Source: Anaerolineaceae bacterium (lineage in GTDB: Bacteria > Chloroflexota > Anaerolineae > Anaerolineales > Anaerolineaceae). Taken from it: a stretch of 24,846 bases of DNA. The position numbers and the translations under genes were made by a program. Below the pieces are notes generated by a model, which was not told the DNA's origin, ran no database searches, and saw only the letters and a program-made list of their open reading frames with translations. Positions 8,143-15,261 of this stretch are shown here, piece after piece (position 1 is the stretch's first letter; the number at the start of each line of letters is the position of its first letter). The stretch is from NCBI GenBank assembly GCA_003446605.1, contig DMDF01000089.1:1-24846 (forward strand), given 5' to 3'.

Positions 8143-8442
8143 ATGATCCTGATTGGTGAAATTGTACTTACAATAGTTGTGTGTATACGGATGCAGCAAG
8201 CTGGGAAAAAATGGGGATATGGTCTTCTTCCTCTGGTTTTGGCGCTCATCATTGGATTTTTGATAGGAATATTAGGAATGGTTTCATCAAATACCAATTT
8301 GATCTGGATGGACATCATAGTTATAGCTATCCTGATCGTAATGTTTGTGTCAAACAAACCTCAAGCTAACTCTATTGAAACCTCGGAAAATGTGACCAAA
8401 ACCCAGTCACGGGAAAACTTAATAGAAGACAATAAAAATTGA
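8143..8442 (+). CDS. Small hypothetical membrane protein, about three spans
   Basis: The protein has 99 residues. Three hydrophobic segments are visible: about 1-15 (MILIGEIVLTIVVCI), 26-49 (GLLPLVLALIIGFLIGILGM) and 54-69 (IWMDIIVIAILIVMFV). Between the first two is a short charged loop (RMQQAGKKWG). The C-terminal 30 residues are polar and rich in Asn, Glu and Thr, probably cytosolic or disordered. SD AAGGGG lies six bases before the ATG. I do not recognise a family. It could be a minor membrane-stress or housekeeping protein, but nothing in the context indicates which. Confidence 0.65.
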   Translation: MILIGEIVLTIVVCIRMQQAGKKWGYGLLPLVLALIIGFLIGILGMVSSNTNLIWMDIIVIAILIVMFVSNKPQANSIETSENVTKTQSRENLIEDNKN

Positions 8443-8793
8443 TACCAAAGGAATATAATTATTCCTGCATTATCTCACTTGCTGAGCCAGAACAACCAAT
8501 TCTTATCCAAGATTCTTTCATTAACCCCAACGATACTCTCAACTAAGTTCTGTATTACACAAACGTCGTCATTGCGATCACGTTCCTAAAAATAAACTTT
8601 CTTATGACAGAAAAGCCATCCTCCGGATTTATGATCCGGAGGAATTGGTATGAATAAAGCATGCTGAGTGCAACTTGAAGCGCACCAACTGTTCTTTTTA
8701 ATAAATGTGTGTGGCTGTTTCCAAAAACAGATTGACAAAAAAGATAAAAGAAGGACGGGGGCGAAATAGAGAAGAATATTCTCGCTCGAGAAT
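8443..8793. other. 350-base stretch without a convincing gene
   Basis: No SD-supported reading frame of useful length was found. The stretch holds a perfect 10-bp inverted repeat (8619-8643), a five-codon frame after it (ATG at 8650), and most of a second perfect inverted repeat (8777-8794). It lies between the stops of two convergent genes. Confidence 0.5.
8619..8643. repeat. Perfect 10-bp inverted repeat (hairpin)
   Basis: TCCTCCGGAT (8619-8628) and ATCCGGAGGA (8634-8643) flank a five-base loop (TTATG). There is no T run, so it is not a normal terminator. On the plus strand the 3' arm contains an SD-like GGAGGA followed by ATG at 8650, but that frame stops after five codons. Confidence 0.75.
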
Positions 8794-8794
8794 A
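8777..8794. repeat. Perfect 8-bp inverted repeat beside a terminator
   Basis: TATTCTCG (8777-8784) and CGAGAATA (8787-8794) are separated only by CT. It directly follows, in the minus direction, the terminator of the secreted repeat protein. Such a near-continuous palindrome fits a dimeric protein-binding site or a very tight hairpin; its function is unknown. Confidence 0.6.
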
Positions 8795-8824
8795 AAAAAG
8801 CCCCGCGTAATTTCGCGGGGCTTT
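8791..8824 (-). terminator. Strong Rho-independent terminator of the secreted repeat protein
   Basis: The stem AAAGCCCCGCG/CGCGGGGCTTT is 11 bp with a six-base loop. Read on the minus strand it ends in a run of six T residues. It lies 17 bases past the stop at 8842. Confidence 0.93.
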
Positions 8825-8841
8825 CAATTTGGCAGTCCGAT

Positions 8842-9549
8842 CTATGGGTAGTTTTTGTTGTCGAAAAGATTGTAGGTGATGTAGTCCTCATCAAGATTGT
8901 AAAACTTGATGGCAATCTTCTCCTTCCACTGCAGTTCGGTTGGGATATTAAAAGTGGCTTCGAAAGACCCACCGTCGGCAGAGTTGATGCCTGCCACGTA
9001 ATACCAGGTCTTTGCAGTAGAGACACCATCTTTCATGTATACACCAAACATGTCATTCGCTGGGAAATACTTGGTCTCTATTTTGACGGATTCTCCCTTT
9101 TCCACTTTTAGGATTGTAAAGGTCGGGAAGTCATTTGGGATATAGGTCGTGGAAGGAGTTGAGGTGGGGTAGTAGGTTGTTGTTCCTGAAGAACCAGTGG
9201 CATTATAGAACCAGTCATAACTGTAGTAGGGGGAATCCTGGCTTTCTAGCCGGATGGAAATGATCTCTTCCCCCATTAATTCTTCAGGGATATAGAATTT
9301 TGCTTTAAACGATCCCCCATCACCAGTGTAAAGTTTGGTCACCAGAGTCCCGTTGATGCCCATCGTGCCGCGCAGTCCCATGTAAACATAGTACAGTTCT
9401 TTTTTGGGGAAAAGGTTGGTACTGATAGTGACCGATTCGTCTTCTACCACGCTCAAGATACTGATCGTGGGGTACGTGGCGGCTTGGGTGGGGGTGACGA
9501 TTACGAGCAGCAGCATAAATGTAATGAGTAAGGTTATTTTCTTTTTCAT
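8842..9549 (-). CDS. Secreted protein of two tandem beta-type repeats
   Basis: This 235-residue exported protein has a clear Sec signal (MKKKITLLITFMLLLVIVTPTQA, cleavage likely after TQA). It then has two homologous domains of about 90 residues. Both begin 'FPT/YPT-(I/F)-(S/T)-IL-x-V', continue 'ESV-x-I-x-T', then 'DGGSF-x-A-x-F-x-IP', and end 'Y-x-(W/L)-F-(Y/D)-N'. A Ser/Thr/Pro/Tyr-rich linker (SSGTTTYYPTSTPSTTY) joins them. I have the impression of similar repeats in secreted Chloroflexota proteins, but know no function. The start is ATG 9549, seven bases or fewer from GGAGGAG; a TTG at 9567 lies upstream of the SD. It has its own promoter and a strong terminator. Confidence 0.85.
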   Translation of the reverse strand: MKKKITLLITFMLLLVIVTPTQAATYPTISILSVVEDESVTISTNLFPKKELYYVYMGLRGTMGINGTLVTKLYTGDGGSFKAKFYIPEELMGEEIISIRLESQDSPYYSYDWFYNATGSSGTTTYYPTSTPSTTYIPNDFPTFTILKVEKGESVKIETKYFPANDMFGVYMKDGVSTAKTWYYVAGINSADGGSFEATFNIPTELQWKEKIAIKFYNLDEDYITYNLFDNKNYP

Positions 9550-9620
9550 GATCTCCTCCGTGATCAAACCTTCAAAGGACTAACAATTCATCCTTTTCTT
9601 TGTTTCATAAATGAAATTCC

Positions 9621-9649
9621 ATTAGGGAAAAGCCTAGCTAATCCCTAAT
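9621..9649. repeat. Perfect 8-bp inverted repeat in a 5' leader
   Basis: ATTAGGGA (9621-9628) and TCCCTAAT (9642-9649) are exact complements with 13 bases between. They sit 10 bases downstream of the -10 box of the secreted repeat protein gene, in its transcribed leader or start region. It may be an operator or an RNA stem. Confidence 0.6.
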
Positions 9650-9658
9650 TCACCTCTC

Positions 9659-9686
9659 ATTATAGCCATTTTTTTGTGGATAGCAA
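9659..9686 (-). promoter_or_regulatory. Promoter of the secreted repeat protein
   Basis: On the minus strand TTGCTA (9686-9681) and a perfect TATAAT (9664-9659) are spaced by 16 bases. Transcription would start near 9652, giving a leader of about 100 bases. Confidence 0.65.
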
Positions 9687-9709
9687 CATCACTATAGAAG
9701 TTGCAATAA

Positions 9710-10825
9710 TTATGCCAGATTGAATTTTAATCCTTCTTTTGCGTAATCTTTCAATTCGCTGATGCTCAGGTCCTTGATCCCCAGCTTTTCTACTGTGCGA
9801 CCGGTGCGGTAATAATCTGTTTTATGGATGATACATGCCAGACGAATGATGCTATCCATGGCGCGCACAGAGATGCCGTACTGTTTGCCCAGTGAGGCGA
9901 TCGGAACCAGGCTCATGGGAACATCCTCGAAGATATAGCGGTGCGAAAGTGTGGATGGTGCTTTAATGCCGTAGTAGCCAGTCTGGTTGTGAATGGCTTC
10001 ATGCAGGTCTTTGCCATGAACATTGTATGCCAGCTCCAACCATTCCAGCGCAGTGCGGGCACGGATACCTACTGCAGAAGCGACAGTTACGCGTTCCCGG
10101 TCTAATGACTCAAGCACCAGAGCAACCGAAGGAGTGACCCCATCAATGTAGAATTCGAAATCACCATGGGTAGATTCAATGCGACCTGCGTTCAGGATGG
10201 TTAAAGCGGGGTGGAAAATAGCACCCATATTATTCAACCCAGTATGCAACACATCGTGACCCTCAATGAACTGGGGATAAACATCTTCAATGGCTTTCAG
10301 GACGATTTCAGTCTTGATTGCGGGTAGTGCGGCAATGGGTACGGCTTCTTTGATGCGGAAGATACGCGCCTGGGCAGGTCCATCTGAGCGGCTGGCGTAA
10401 ATGAATGTTTCCGCTTCTGATACGATCACATCTGCTTTGCACCCCTGCCTTTTCATGGTTGTATCGAACTCGATGGCACCGAAGGTGCGACCGGGATTGA
10501 GTAGGATGATTTGCCCATCCTTAAGATGGGGAGAAATGATACTGGCTACATCACTGTGCCCTGATGAGGGAACAACCACCATGATTACTTCGGCGTTCTC
10601 CAGAGCTTCTGCAATATCCGAGGTGGCTTTATCGATCTTTCCAAAACCCTGTGGACCACCAGGATAGCTTTCCAGATCGATCCCTTTGCGTTTGGCGATC
10701 ACCTCAATATGGCTGAAGGTTCGATTGTAAAGAGTCACATTTTTGCCCATCAGAGCGAGGTGCGCTGTCATGGCTTTACCGCCATTACCGGCGCCGATAA
10801 CAGTGTAATTATTGGGGTAGGTCAT
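9710..10825 (-). CDS. NAD/NADP octopine/nopaline (opine) dehydrogenase family protein
   Basis: Opine dehydrogenases reductively join an amino acid and a 2-oxo acid, or run the reverse, using NAD(P)H. This 371-residue protein has the N-terminal Rossmann motif IGAGNGG (residues 10-16) and a C-terminal helical domain typical of the family. It has AIFHPALTILNAGRIE with His205, then HRYIFEDVP with Arg296 and Asp301. By recall these match the catalytic His-Asp pair and the substrate arginine of N-(1-D-carboxyethyl)-L-norvaline dehydrogenase, with the same spacing. The start ATG 10825 follows AGGAGGA. It lies 14 bases after the B12 mutase-like gene in the same operon, which suggests related substrates. 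The actual opine or amino acid is not evident. Confidence 0.88.
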   Translation of the reverse strand: MTYPNNYTVIGAGNGGKAMTAHLALMGKNVTLYNRTFSHIEVIAKRKGIDLESYPGGPQGFGKIDKATSDIAEALENAEVIMVVVPSSGHSDVASIISPHLKDGQIILLNPGRTFGAIEFDTTMKRQGCKADVIVSEAETFIYASRSDGPAQARIFRIKEAVPIAALPAIKTEIVLKAIEDVYPQFIEGHDVLHTGLNNMGAIFHPALTILNAGRIESTHGDFEFYIDGVTPSVALVLESLDRERVTVASAVGIRARTALEWLELAYNVHGKDLHEAIHNQTGYYGIKAPSTLSHRYIFEDVPMSLVPIASLGKQYGISVRAMDSIIRLACIIHKTDYYRTGRTVEKLGIKDLSISELKDYAKEGLKFNLA

Positions 10826-10839
10826 TGGGTTCCTCCTGT

Positions 10840-12465
10840 TTATAGATATTGAGCAAGCCGCTCTTCTTCTGGAAGAGGATTGCCATTGTCACGGATCGCC
10901 TCACAGGCTCCATTCAGTATGGTTGTCTGTATCGCGCCCCTGGCGAAGGGGCTGTTTTTCAAGTGAGGTGCATCAAGAATTCCTGTTTTGACAGCCTGAG
11001 AAAGGTTCTCGGCATCGGTGAAAGGATCGTTAGCTTTCCCTTTACCCAGCTTTTGGATCGCCTGCAAGGTGGTGTGGGCTTGGTTAAGCAGATGTTCCTT
11101 TCGGCTTTGAATGACCGGGTCTTGCAGCATATCAGGTTGCCCATGCAGGGCATTCGTAATGGCTCGTTGTGCCATCAAACTGGCTGCGATCACATCCTCC
11201 GCACTGGCTGCGTGATGAGCTTCCGTGTGTCCGACGATGTGAATGATATGCGGTTTTAATGCCATCTGCAAGTAGATGCTAGCTGCCAGGTGGGCGCGCG
11301 CTGCATTATCTTCCAATGGATAGCTGAGCAAGCCGGTGCGGGTCTGGCGCCAGATGCGAAAATCCTCATTTTCCAACGGAGCACAGATTTCCAGGCAAGC
11401 TTGCATCTTTGCCAGGTCCATCGCATCCGAAGTTCCCGGAGGGCTGTTGAACATCATTTGTGCAATATAATCATGCACGCCAAAAGCACGGGCATTATAT
11501 GCAGAAAGATAAGCAGCAACGACAAAAACAACATCGGGTGCATCGCGCATTCCCCAGTGATGGGGTTCATTCAATTCGACCGGTACATCGTGATCCCCAT
11601 ACCATTGGATCAGTTTCTGATGTTCTCTGATACTGCTCTCTACATCAAAAGGTCCTCTGCCATCCATCTGGTTGAACCAGAATAAAGGAACAGCTGCCCA
11701 ACAGATATGAATGATCTCATGGTACATCTCAGCCAGGCGGATAAAATCGTTTGTCCCCGAATATGTTCTCATGAGCGGGTAATTCCCGCAGCGCGAGGAA
11801 CAGTACAATTTTTGGTAATCATCCGTGCTGCGAACTGGAACGCCCCCGGCACCGGTGCTGCGAGGGTTCTGTTTACCCGGGTGAAAAAAATTTTCCTGTG
11901 CATCCTGATCAATTCCCAATGAAATTACATCCAGCGCTTTGGCTTCCGCAATACGTTTGATGCCTTCCATGGTGGCTCGCATGCTTGGTTGACCATAGTG
12001 ATGCCGCAGCAGCGGGAAGGGTTTTTTCCACAGAATTCTTTCAATGGTGGTCTGTGGGTAAATAGGTGACCCATGTTCGGTGAGGGCTTCTCCTCGTAGA
12101 AAAGTTGTGATCTCTTCCTGAGATTGTGTTCCATCAAACACAGAATCGAAGAAACCAAGTGCTTTTGCTCTTTCTGCAACAGGAGGAGTGCCGCCAAATG
12201 CGAACTGCACACCCTGCGCGCGCAGTTCGTCTGCTGCTTCGGCAAATTCCGCCAGCAACCGCTCGCCGGTTTCGGGCGTGAGCCGATAGGAGACTGCGAC
12301 CATATCTGCTTTTACATCGTGTGCAGTTTGGAGAAATTTTTCCGTTGGAACGGCGGGTCCTAAAAAGATCGTTTTCCAGCCAAGTTGTTCAGCCAATCGG
12401 AGAAAATTATAGACCCCTGCGACATGCACACACTCGCCTATTGCGCCTGCAACAACTGTTTTCAT
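10840..12465 (-). CDS. B12-binding, glutamate-mutase-like fusion protein (S-type domain joined to E-type barrel)
   Basis: This 541-residue protein is probably a cobalamin-dependent carbon-skeleton mutase. Residues 1-125 form a B12-binding domain. The motif CVHVAG keeps His14 and Gly17 of DxHxxG, has Cys12 in place of Asp, and is followed by exactly 41 residues, then Ser59 and later Gly91-Gly92. Residues about 150-541 follow glutamate mutase E (methylaspartate mutase epsilon) by recall. Matches include GQPS/AQPR, SGTNDFIRLAE, PVELNEP, DLAKMQA, LGKG, the GILDAP stretch like GVMDIP, and GNPLPEE like GNVPFTEE. The arginines that hold glutamate in that enzyme (R66, R100, R149) do not seem aligned here, so the substrate is probably different. 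SD TTGAGGA precedes the ATG. It is first in an operon with an opine-type dehydrogenase. Confidence 0.68.
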   Translation of the reverse strand: MKTVVAGAIGECVHVAGVYNFLRLAEQLGWKTIFLGPAVPTEKFLQTAHDVKADMVAVSYRLTPETGERLLAEFAEAADELRAQGVQFAFGGTPPVAERAKALGFFDSVFDGTQSQEEITTFLRGEALTEHGSPIYPQTTIERILWKKPFPLLRHHYGQPSMRATMEGIKRIAEAKALDVISLGIDQDAQENFFHPGKQNPRSTGAGGVPVRSTDDYQKLYCSSRCGNYPLMRTYSGTNDFIRLAEMYHEIIHICWAAVPLFWFNQMDGRGPFDVESSIREHQKLIQWYGDHDVPVELNEPHHWGMRDAPDVVFVVAAYLSAYNARAFGVHDYIAQMMFNSPPGTSDAMDLAKMQACLEICAPLENEDFRIWRQTRTGLLSYPLEDNAARAHLAASIYLQMALKPHIIHIVGHTEAHHAASAEDVIAASLMAQRAITNALHGQPDMLQDPVIQSRKEHLLNQAHTTLQAIQKLGKGKANDPFTDAENLSQAVKTGILDAPHLKNSPFARGAIQTTILNGACEAIRDNGNPLPEEERLAQYL

Positions 12466-12511
12466 TTTTAATCCTCAAGATTTATTTTTGGGTGTATGAA
12501 TAGCAAATTCA

Positions 12512-12550
12512 ATTATAGGCTACATCTATTAAAAATATATTTGAATAGAT
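12512..12550 (-). promoter_or_regulatory. Candidate promoter/operator of the B12-opine operon
   Basis: On the minus strand a perfect TATAAT lies at 12517-12512. An inverted repeat, ATCTATT (12524-12530) and AATAGAT (12544-12550) with 13 bases between, covers the -35 zone, where no good -35 box is seen. This arrangement fits a regulated promoter, but the factor is unknown. Confidence 0.45.
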
Positions 12551-12939
12551 GGAACCTATAAAATGTTTTGTGGAATTAAAGGGTTTCAAAGTGCAAATTA
12601 GCTCCAAAAAAGTATTTCTGACAGGCGGTTCTTGGTTTTGGAATTCAACGCACTATAAAGGGTGGAATTTCTTTTCAAGCACGATTTATGAAACAAGCGA
12701 AGAATATATTTGTAAGGCTTTAACCAAGTCTGGATTTAATTTTCCAAATATCTCATGATTGTATCGTGGAATGATGCCAAGGGATGCAGTATGGTTCAGT
12801 CATCTGTTTTCGGACCGCATGGGTTCACAAGGAAATTCGCTGAATGGCAGGGTTATACCCGTGTGGGTTAATGCTATAAAATGGCATGCACGGAAGATAA
12901 CTATTGATAGAAACTACCGTCGCTATAATGATAGTTCTT
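12551..12939. other. Intergenic stretch without a supported gene
   Basis: Two short plus-strand frames (12549-12758 and 12759-12992) lack SD sites and family resemblance, and the second runs into the arsenate reductase gene. I see no terminator-quality hairpin, repeat or RNA gene here. Confidence 0.5.
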
Positions 12940-13398
12940 TTATTTTTCTGATTCTGTTCTTTCATCTAACTCATGTAGCCAGTTCTGAATAGTTGCATCA
13001 ATCTGGTCTCTAATCTCTCTGAATTTATCCAACTTTGCCTGCGAATCTCCCTCAAATACAGCCGGATCTTCAAATGACCAATGTAATCTGATACCGGATC
13101 CTGGGAACACCGGGCAGCGTTCTTCTGCATCGCTGCAAACAGTGATGATGTAATCAAAGATCGGACCGTCAAGATATTTGGTGAGTGATTTGGAGAATTG
13201 CTCGCTTGTGTCAATTCCCAACTCCTGCAGAACTCTGATTGTATAAGGATGAATGGTGGAGGGCTCCAGACCGGCACTATATATAATAAAACGATTGGCA
13301 GCATATTTTCTCAATAACGCTTCTGCCATCTGGCTGCGACAGGAATTACCAATACATAAAAAAAGCACTTTTTTTCTATCGTTCACAACTACAGGCAT
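12940..13398 (-). CDS. arsC: Arsenate reductase, thioredoxin-linked ArsC (LMW phosphatase fold)
   Basis: It reduces arsenate to arsenite in the cytosol using a cysteine relay recycled by thioredoxin. The P-loop CIGNSCRS provides Cys15 and Arg21 (CX5R), with Cys20 inside it. TVCSDAEERCP adds Cys88 and Cys95, whose seven-residue spacing equals Cys82-Cys89 of the S. aureus enzyme, and the segment with DPAVFEG supplies the family's Asp-Pro. These extra cysteines separate it from plain tyrosine phosphatases. At 152 residues it is slightly longer than usual. No SD is visible before ATG 13398, so the true start could be an internal GTG or the message could be leaderless. No arsR, arsB or acr3 gene is adjacent. 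Confidence 0.87.
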   Translation of the reverse strand: MPVVVNDRKKVLFLCIGNSCRSQMAEALLRKYAANRFIIYSAGLEPSTIHPYTIRVLQELGIDTSEQFSKSLTKYLDGPIFDYIITVCSDAEERCPVFPGSGIRLHWSFEDPAVFEGDSQAKLDKFREIRDQIDATIQNWLHELDERTESEK

Positions 13399-13754
13399 AG
13401 CATCGATAGTACTTGAATTCGATTAAGAAAAGATGTAAGCACTATTAAGGTTTATTTAATATTTTTAATGAGTGTATTTGATGAAAAAGGGACCCCTTAT
13501 TAGGGAAATATTTATATTTGCGAATATGTTACAGGCAGTGAAACGTTTTGATTAGGAAAACTGCCAATGTGAGTGCATTGTGTTTATTCTTGGTGCAATT
13601 AAATGGATAGGAACGATTCGGAATAAAAAAGGATAAATAATAAATATTGCTGTATGCTCACAATATTGCCCGGCTGGCGCGATTAAGGGTGCGTCTTTTT
13701 TTAGACCTATCAGGCAGGTGTGTTACCTTGTGAATAAAGGCATGAAAAAACCTT
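13399..13754. other. 356-base AT-rich intergenic stretch
   Basis: No open frame with an SD and no tRNA-like fold is apparent. It lies downstream of livF and upstream of arsC on the minus strand. A weak AAAGG/CCTTT pairing near 13736-13756 is too short to call a terminator. Confidence 0.5.
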
Positions 13755-14468
13755 TTAAGTAGTGCCCAAATAGGTCTTTTTCACCAGCTCATTGTTTTGC
13801 AGATCTTGAGTTTTACCGCTTAAATTTACTTCTCCGGTCTGTAAAACATAACCTCGATGCGCGATAGCCAGTGCCAATTTTGTGTTTTGTTCTACCAACA
13901 ACACTGTGGTTCCCTGGGCATTGATCTCTTTGACATTCTCAAAGATGCTTTCAAGCAGTAGCGGAGCTAACCCCATGGACGGTTCATCCAATAGCAGCAG
14001 TTTCGGTTTTGCCATCAACGCACGGGCTATAGCTAGCATTTGCTGTTCCCCACCAGATAGGGTTCCTGCAGATTGTTTGGAACGTTCTTTTAAACGAGGG
14101 AAAAGGGTGAATACATTTTCAACATCATGCTGGATGTTGTTATTGTCTTTTCGCGAATATGCTCCCATTTCAAGATTTTCGAGTGTTGATAATTTAGAAA
14201 AAACATGACGACCTTCAGGCACCATTGCAATCCCTTCCTGGACGATCTGGTGCGGTTCCATGCAGGTAATATCTCTTCCATTGAACAAGATTGATCCTTC
14301 TGCGGGGTGTAACAAGCCGGTAATTGATTTAAGAGTGGTCGTCTTTCCTGCTCCGTTCGAGCCAATTAAACAGACAATCTCACCTTCATTGACCTCAAAG
14401 GTCACACCTTTCAGGGCACAAATATTCCCATAGTAGGTTTTGATATTCTTTACTTCAAGTAGTGCCAT
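13755..14468 (-). CDS. livF: Branched-chain amino-acid-type ABC transporter ATPase LivF
   Basis: This is one of the two ATPases that power the high-affinity amino-acid importer at the cytosolic membrane face. In its 237 residues Walker A is GSNGAGKTTT, the ABC signature is LSGGEQQM, and Walker B is LLLLDEPSMGLAP. LivF-specific features include GRHVFSKLSTLENLEMGAY and the short C-terminus ending KKTYLGTT. It is the last gene of the five-gene operon, 16 bases after livG. SD is weak (AAGAG), so translation may be coupled to livG. No clear terminator follows. Confidence 0.95.
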   Translation of the reverse strand: MALLEVKNIKTYYGNICALKGVTFEVNEGEIVCLIGSNGAGKTTTLKSITGLLHPAEGSILFNGRDITCMEPHQIVQEGIAMVPEGRHVFSKLSTLENLEMGAYSRKDNNNIQHDVENVFTLFPRLKERSKQSAGTLSGGEQQMLAIARALMAKPKLLLLDEPSMGLAPLLLESIFENVKEINAQGTTVLLVEQNTKLALAIAHRGYVLQTGEVNLSGKTQDLQNNELVKKTYLGTT

Positions 14469-14484
14469 AAGGACTGCTCTTTCT

Positions 14485-15261
14485 TTATTGGTAGATGGTA
14501 TTTTTCTTACCTAAATATGCCTCGATAACGAGGGGATCGTTTTGGATATCTCTTGGTTTTCCCTCAGCAATTTTCGCTCCAAAATCCAATACGACGATCT
14601 TCTCACTGATCTGCATGACCAATTTGATGTCATGTTCAATCAGGATAATAGTGATACCCAATTCATCACGTAGACGGCGGATCAGTTTGATCATCTCCTG
14701 TGTTTCGGAGGGATTCATCCCGGCAGTTGGTTCATCCAGCAGCAATACTTTGGGAGTATTAGCGATGGCTCTGGCAATCTCCAACCTGCGCTGAGCGCCG
14801 TATGCGAGATTGCAAGCTATTTGGTCTCCGCAGCCCTGTAAACCGACAAAACACAAAGTTTGTTTTGCTCTATCCACCGCTTCTTTTTCCACCAAATAAT
14901 GACGTTTTAATGAGAACAGTGAATCGGCAAAGGTGCTGTGAAGAATGGTATGTTCACCAGCCATGATATTTTCTAGCGTGGTCAAGCTGGCAAACAAACG
15001 AATATTCTGATAGGTACGCGAGATACCCTTTTCAGCAATCTTGTGAGGGGGCAGCCCGGTAATCTCTTTTTCCAGAAGTTGAATTGTTCCGGATTCGGGT
15101 TTGTAATATCCTGTGATGCAGTTAAAAAAAGTGGTTTTACCCGCTCCATTGGGACCAATAATACTGGAAATGGAAGCTTCTTCAATGTCGATATCAAGGT
15201 TGCAAATAGCTTCCAGACCGCCAAAACGTTTGGTTACATTGGTAGAAGTGATTATATTCAC
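14485..15261 (-). CDS. livG: Branched-chain amino-acid-type ABC transporter ATPase LivG
   Basis: This is the second importer ATPase. Walker A is GPNGAGKTTFFN, Walker B is LLLDEPTAGMNP, and the signature is LAYGAQRRLE, where LivG proteins normally have LSYGQQRRLE. The start is taken as GTG 15261, with AGAGGTG just upstream and a GTGA overlap with the livM stop. This gives 258 residues and an N-terminus MNIITSTNVTKRFGG, in line with the family. A longer frame to 15303 would run into livM and lacks an SD. The C-terminus has the usual IQNDPLVIEAYLG. Confidence 0.95.
   Translation of the reverse strand: MNIITSTNVTKRFGGLEAICNLDIDIEEASISSIIGPNGAGKTTFFNCITGYYKPESGTIQLLEKEITGLPPHKIAEKGISRTYQNIRLFASLTTLENIMAGEHTILHSTFADSLFSLKRHYLVEKEAVDRAKQTLCFVGLQGCGDQIACNLAYGAQRRLEIARAIANTPKVLLLDEPTAGMNPSETQEMIKLIRRLRDELGITIILIEHDIKLVMQISEKIVVLDFGAKIAEGKPRDIQNDPLVIEAYLGKKNTIYQ

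Noticed and set aside
8650..8667. Five-codon frame after an SD-like hairpin arm (ATG 8650)
   Set aside because: It is too short to support as a gene; the SD-like bases are explained by the symmetry of the hairpin.
8586..9029. 147-codon minus-strand frame
   Set aside because: It overlaps the secreted repeat gene in another frame and runs through its strong terminator.
12549..12758. 69-codon plus-strand frame in the B12-arsC intergenic stretch
   Set aside because: It has no SD site, begins inside the inverted repeat upstream of the divergent operon, and has no recognisable domain.
13736..13756. Possible terminator after livF
   Set aside because: Only a five-base AAAGG/CCTTT pairing with a large loop is present, too weak to call.
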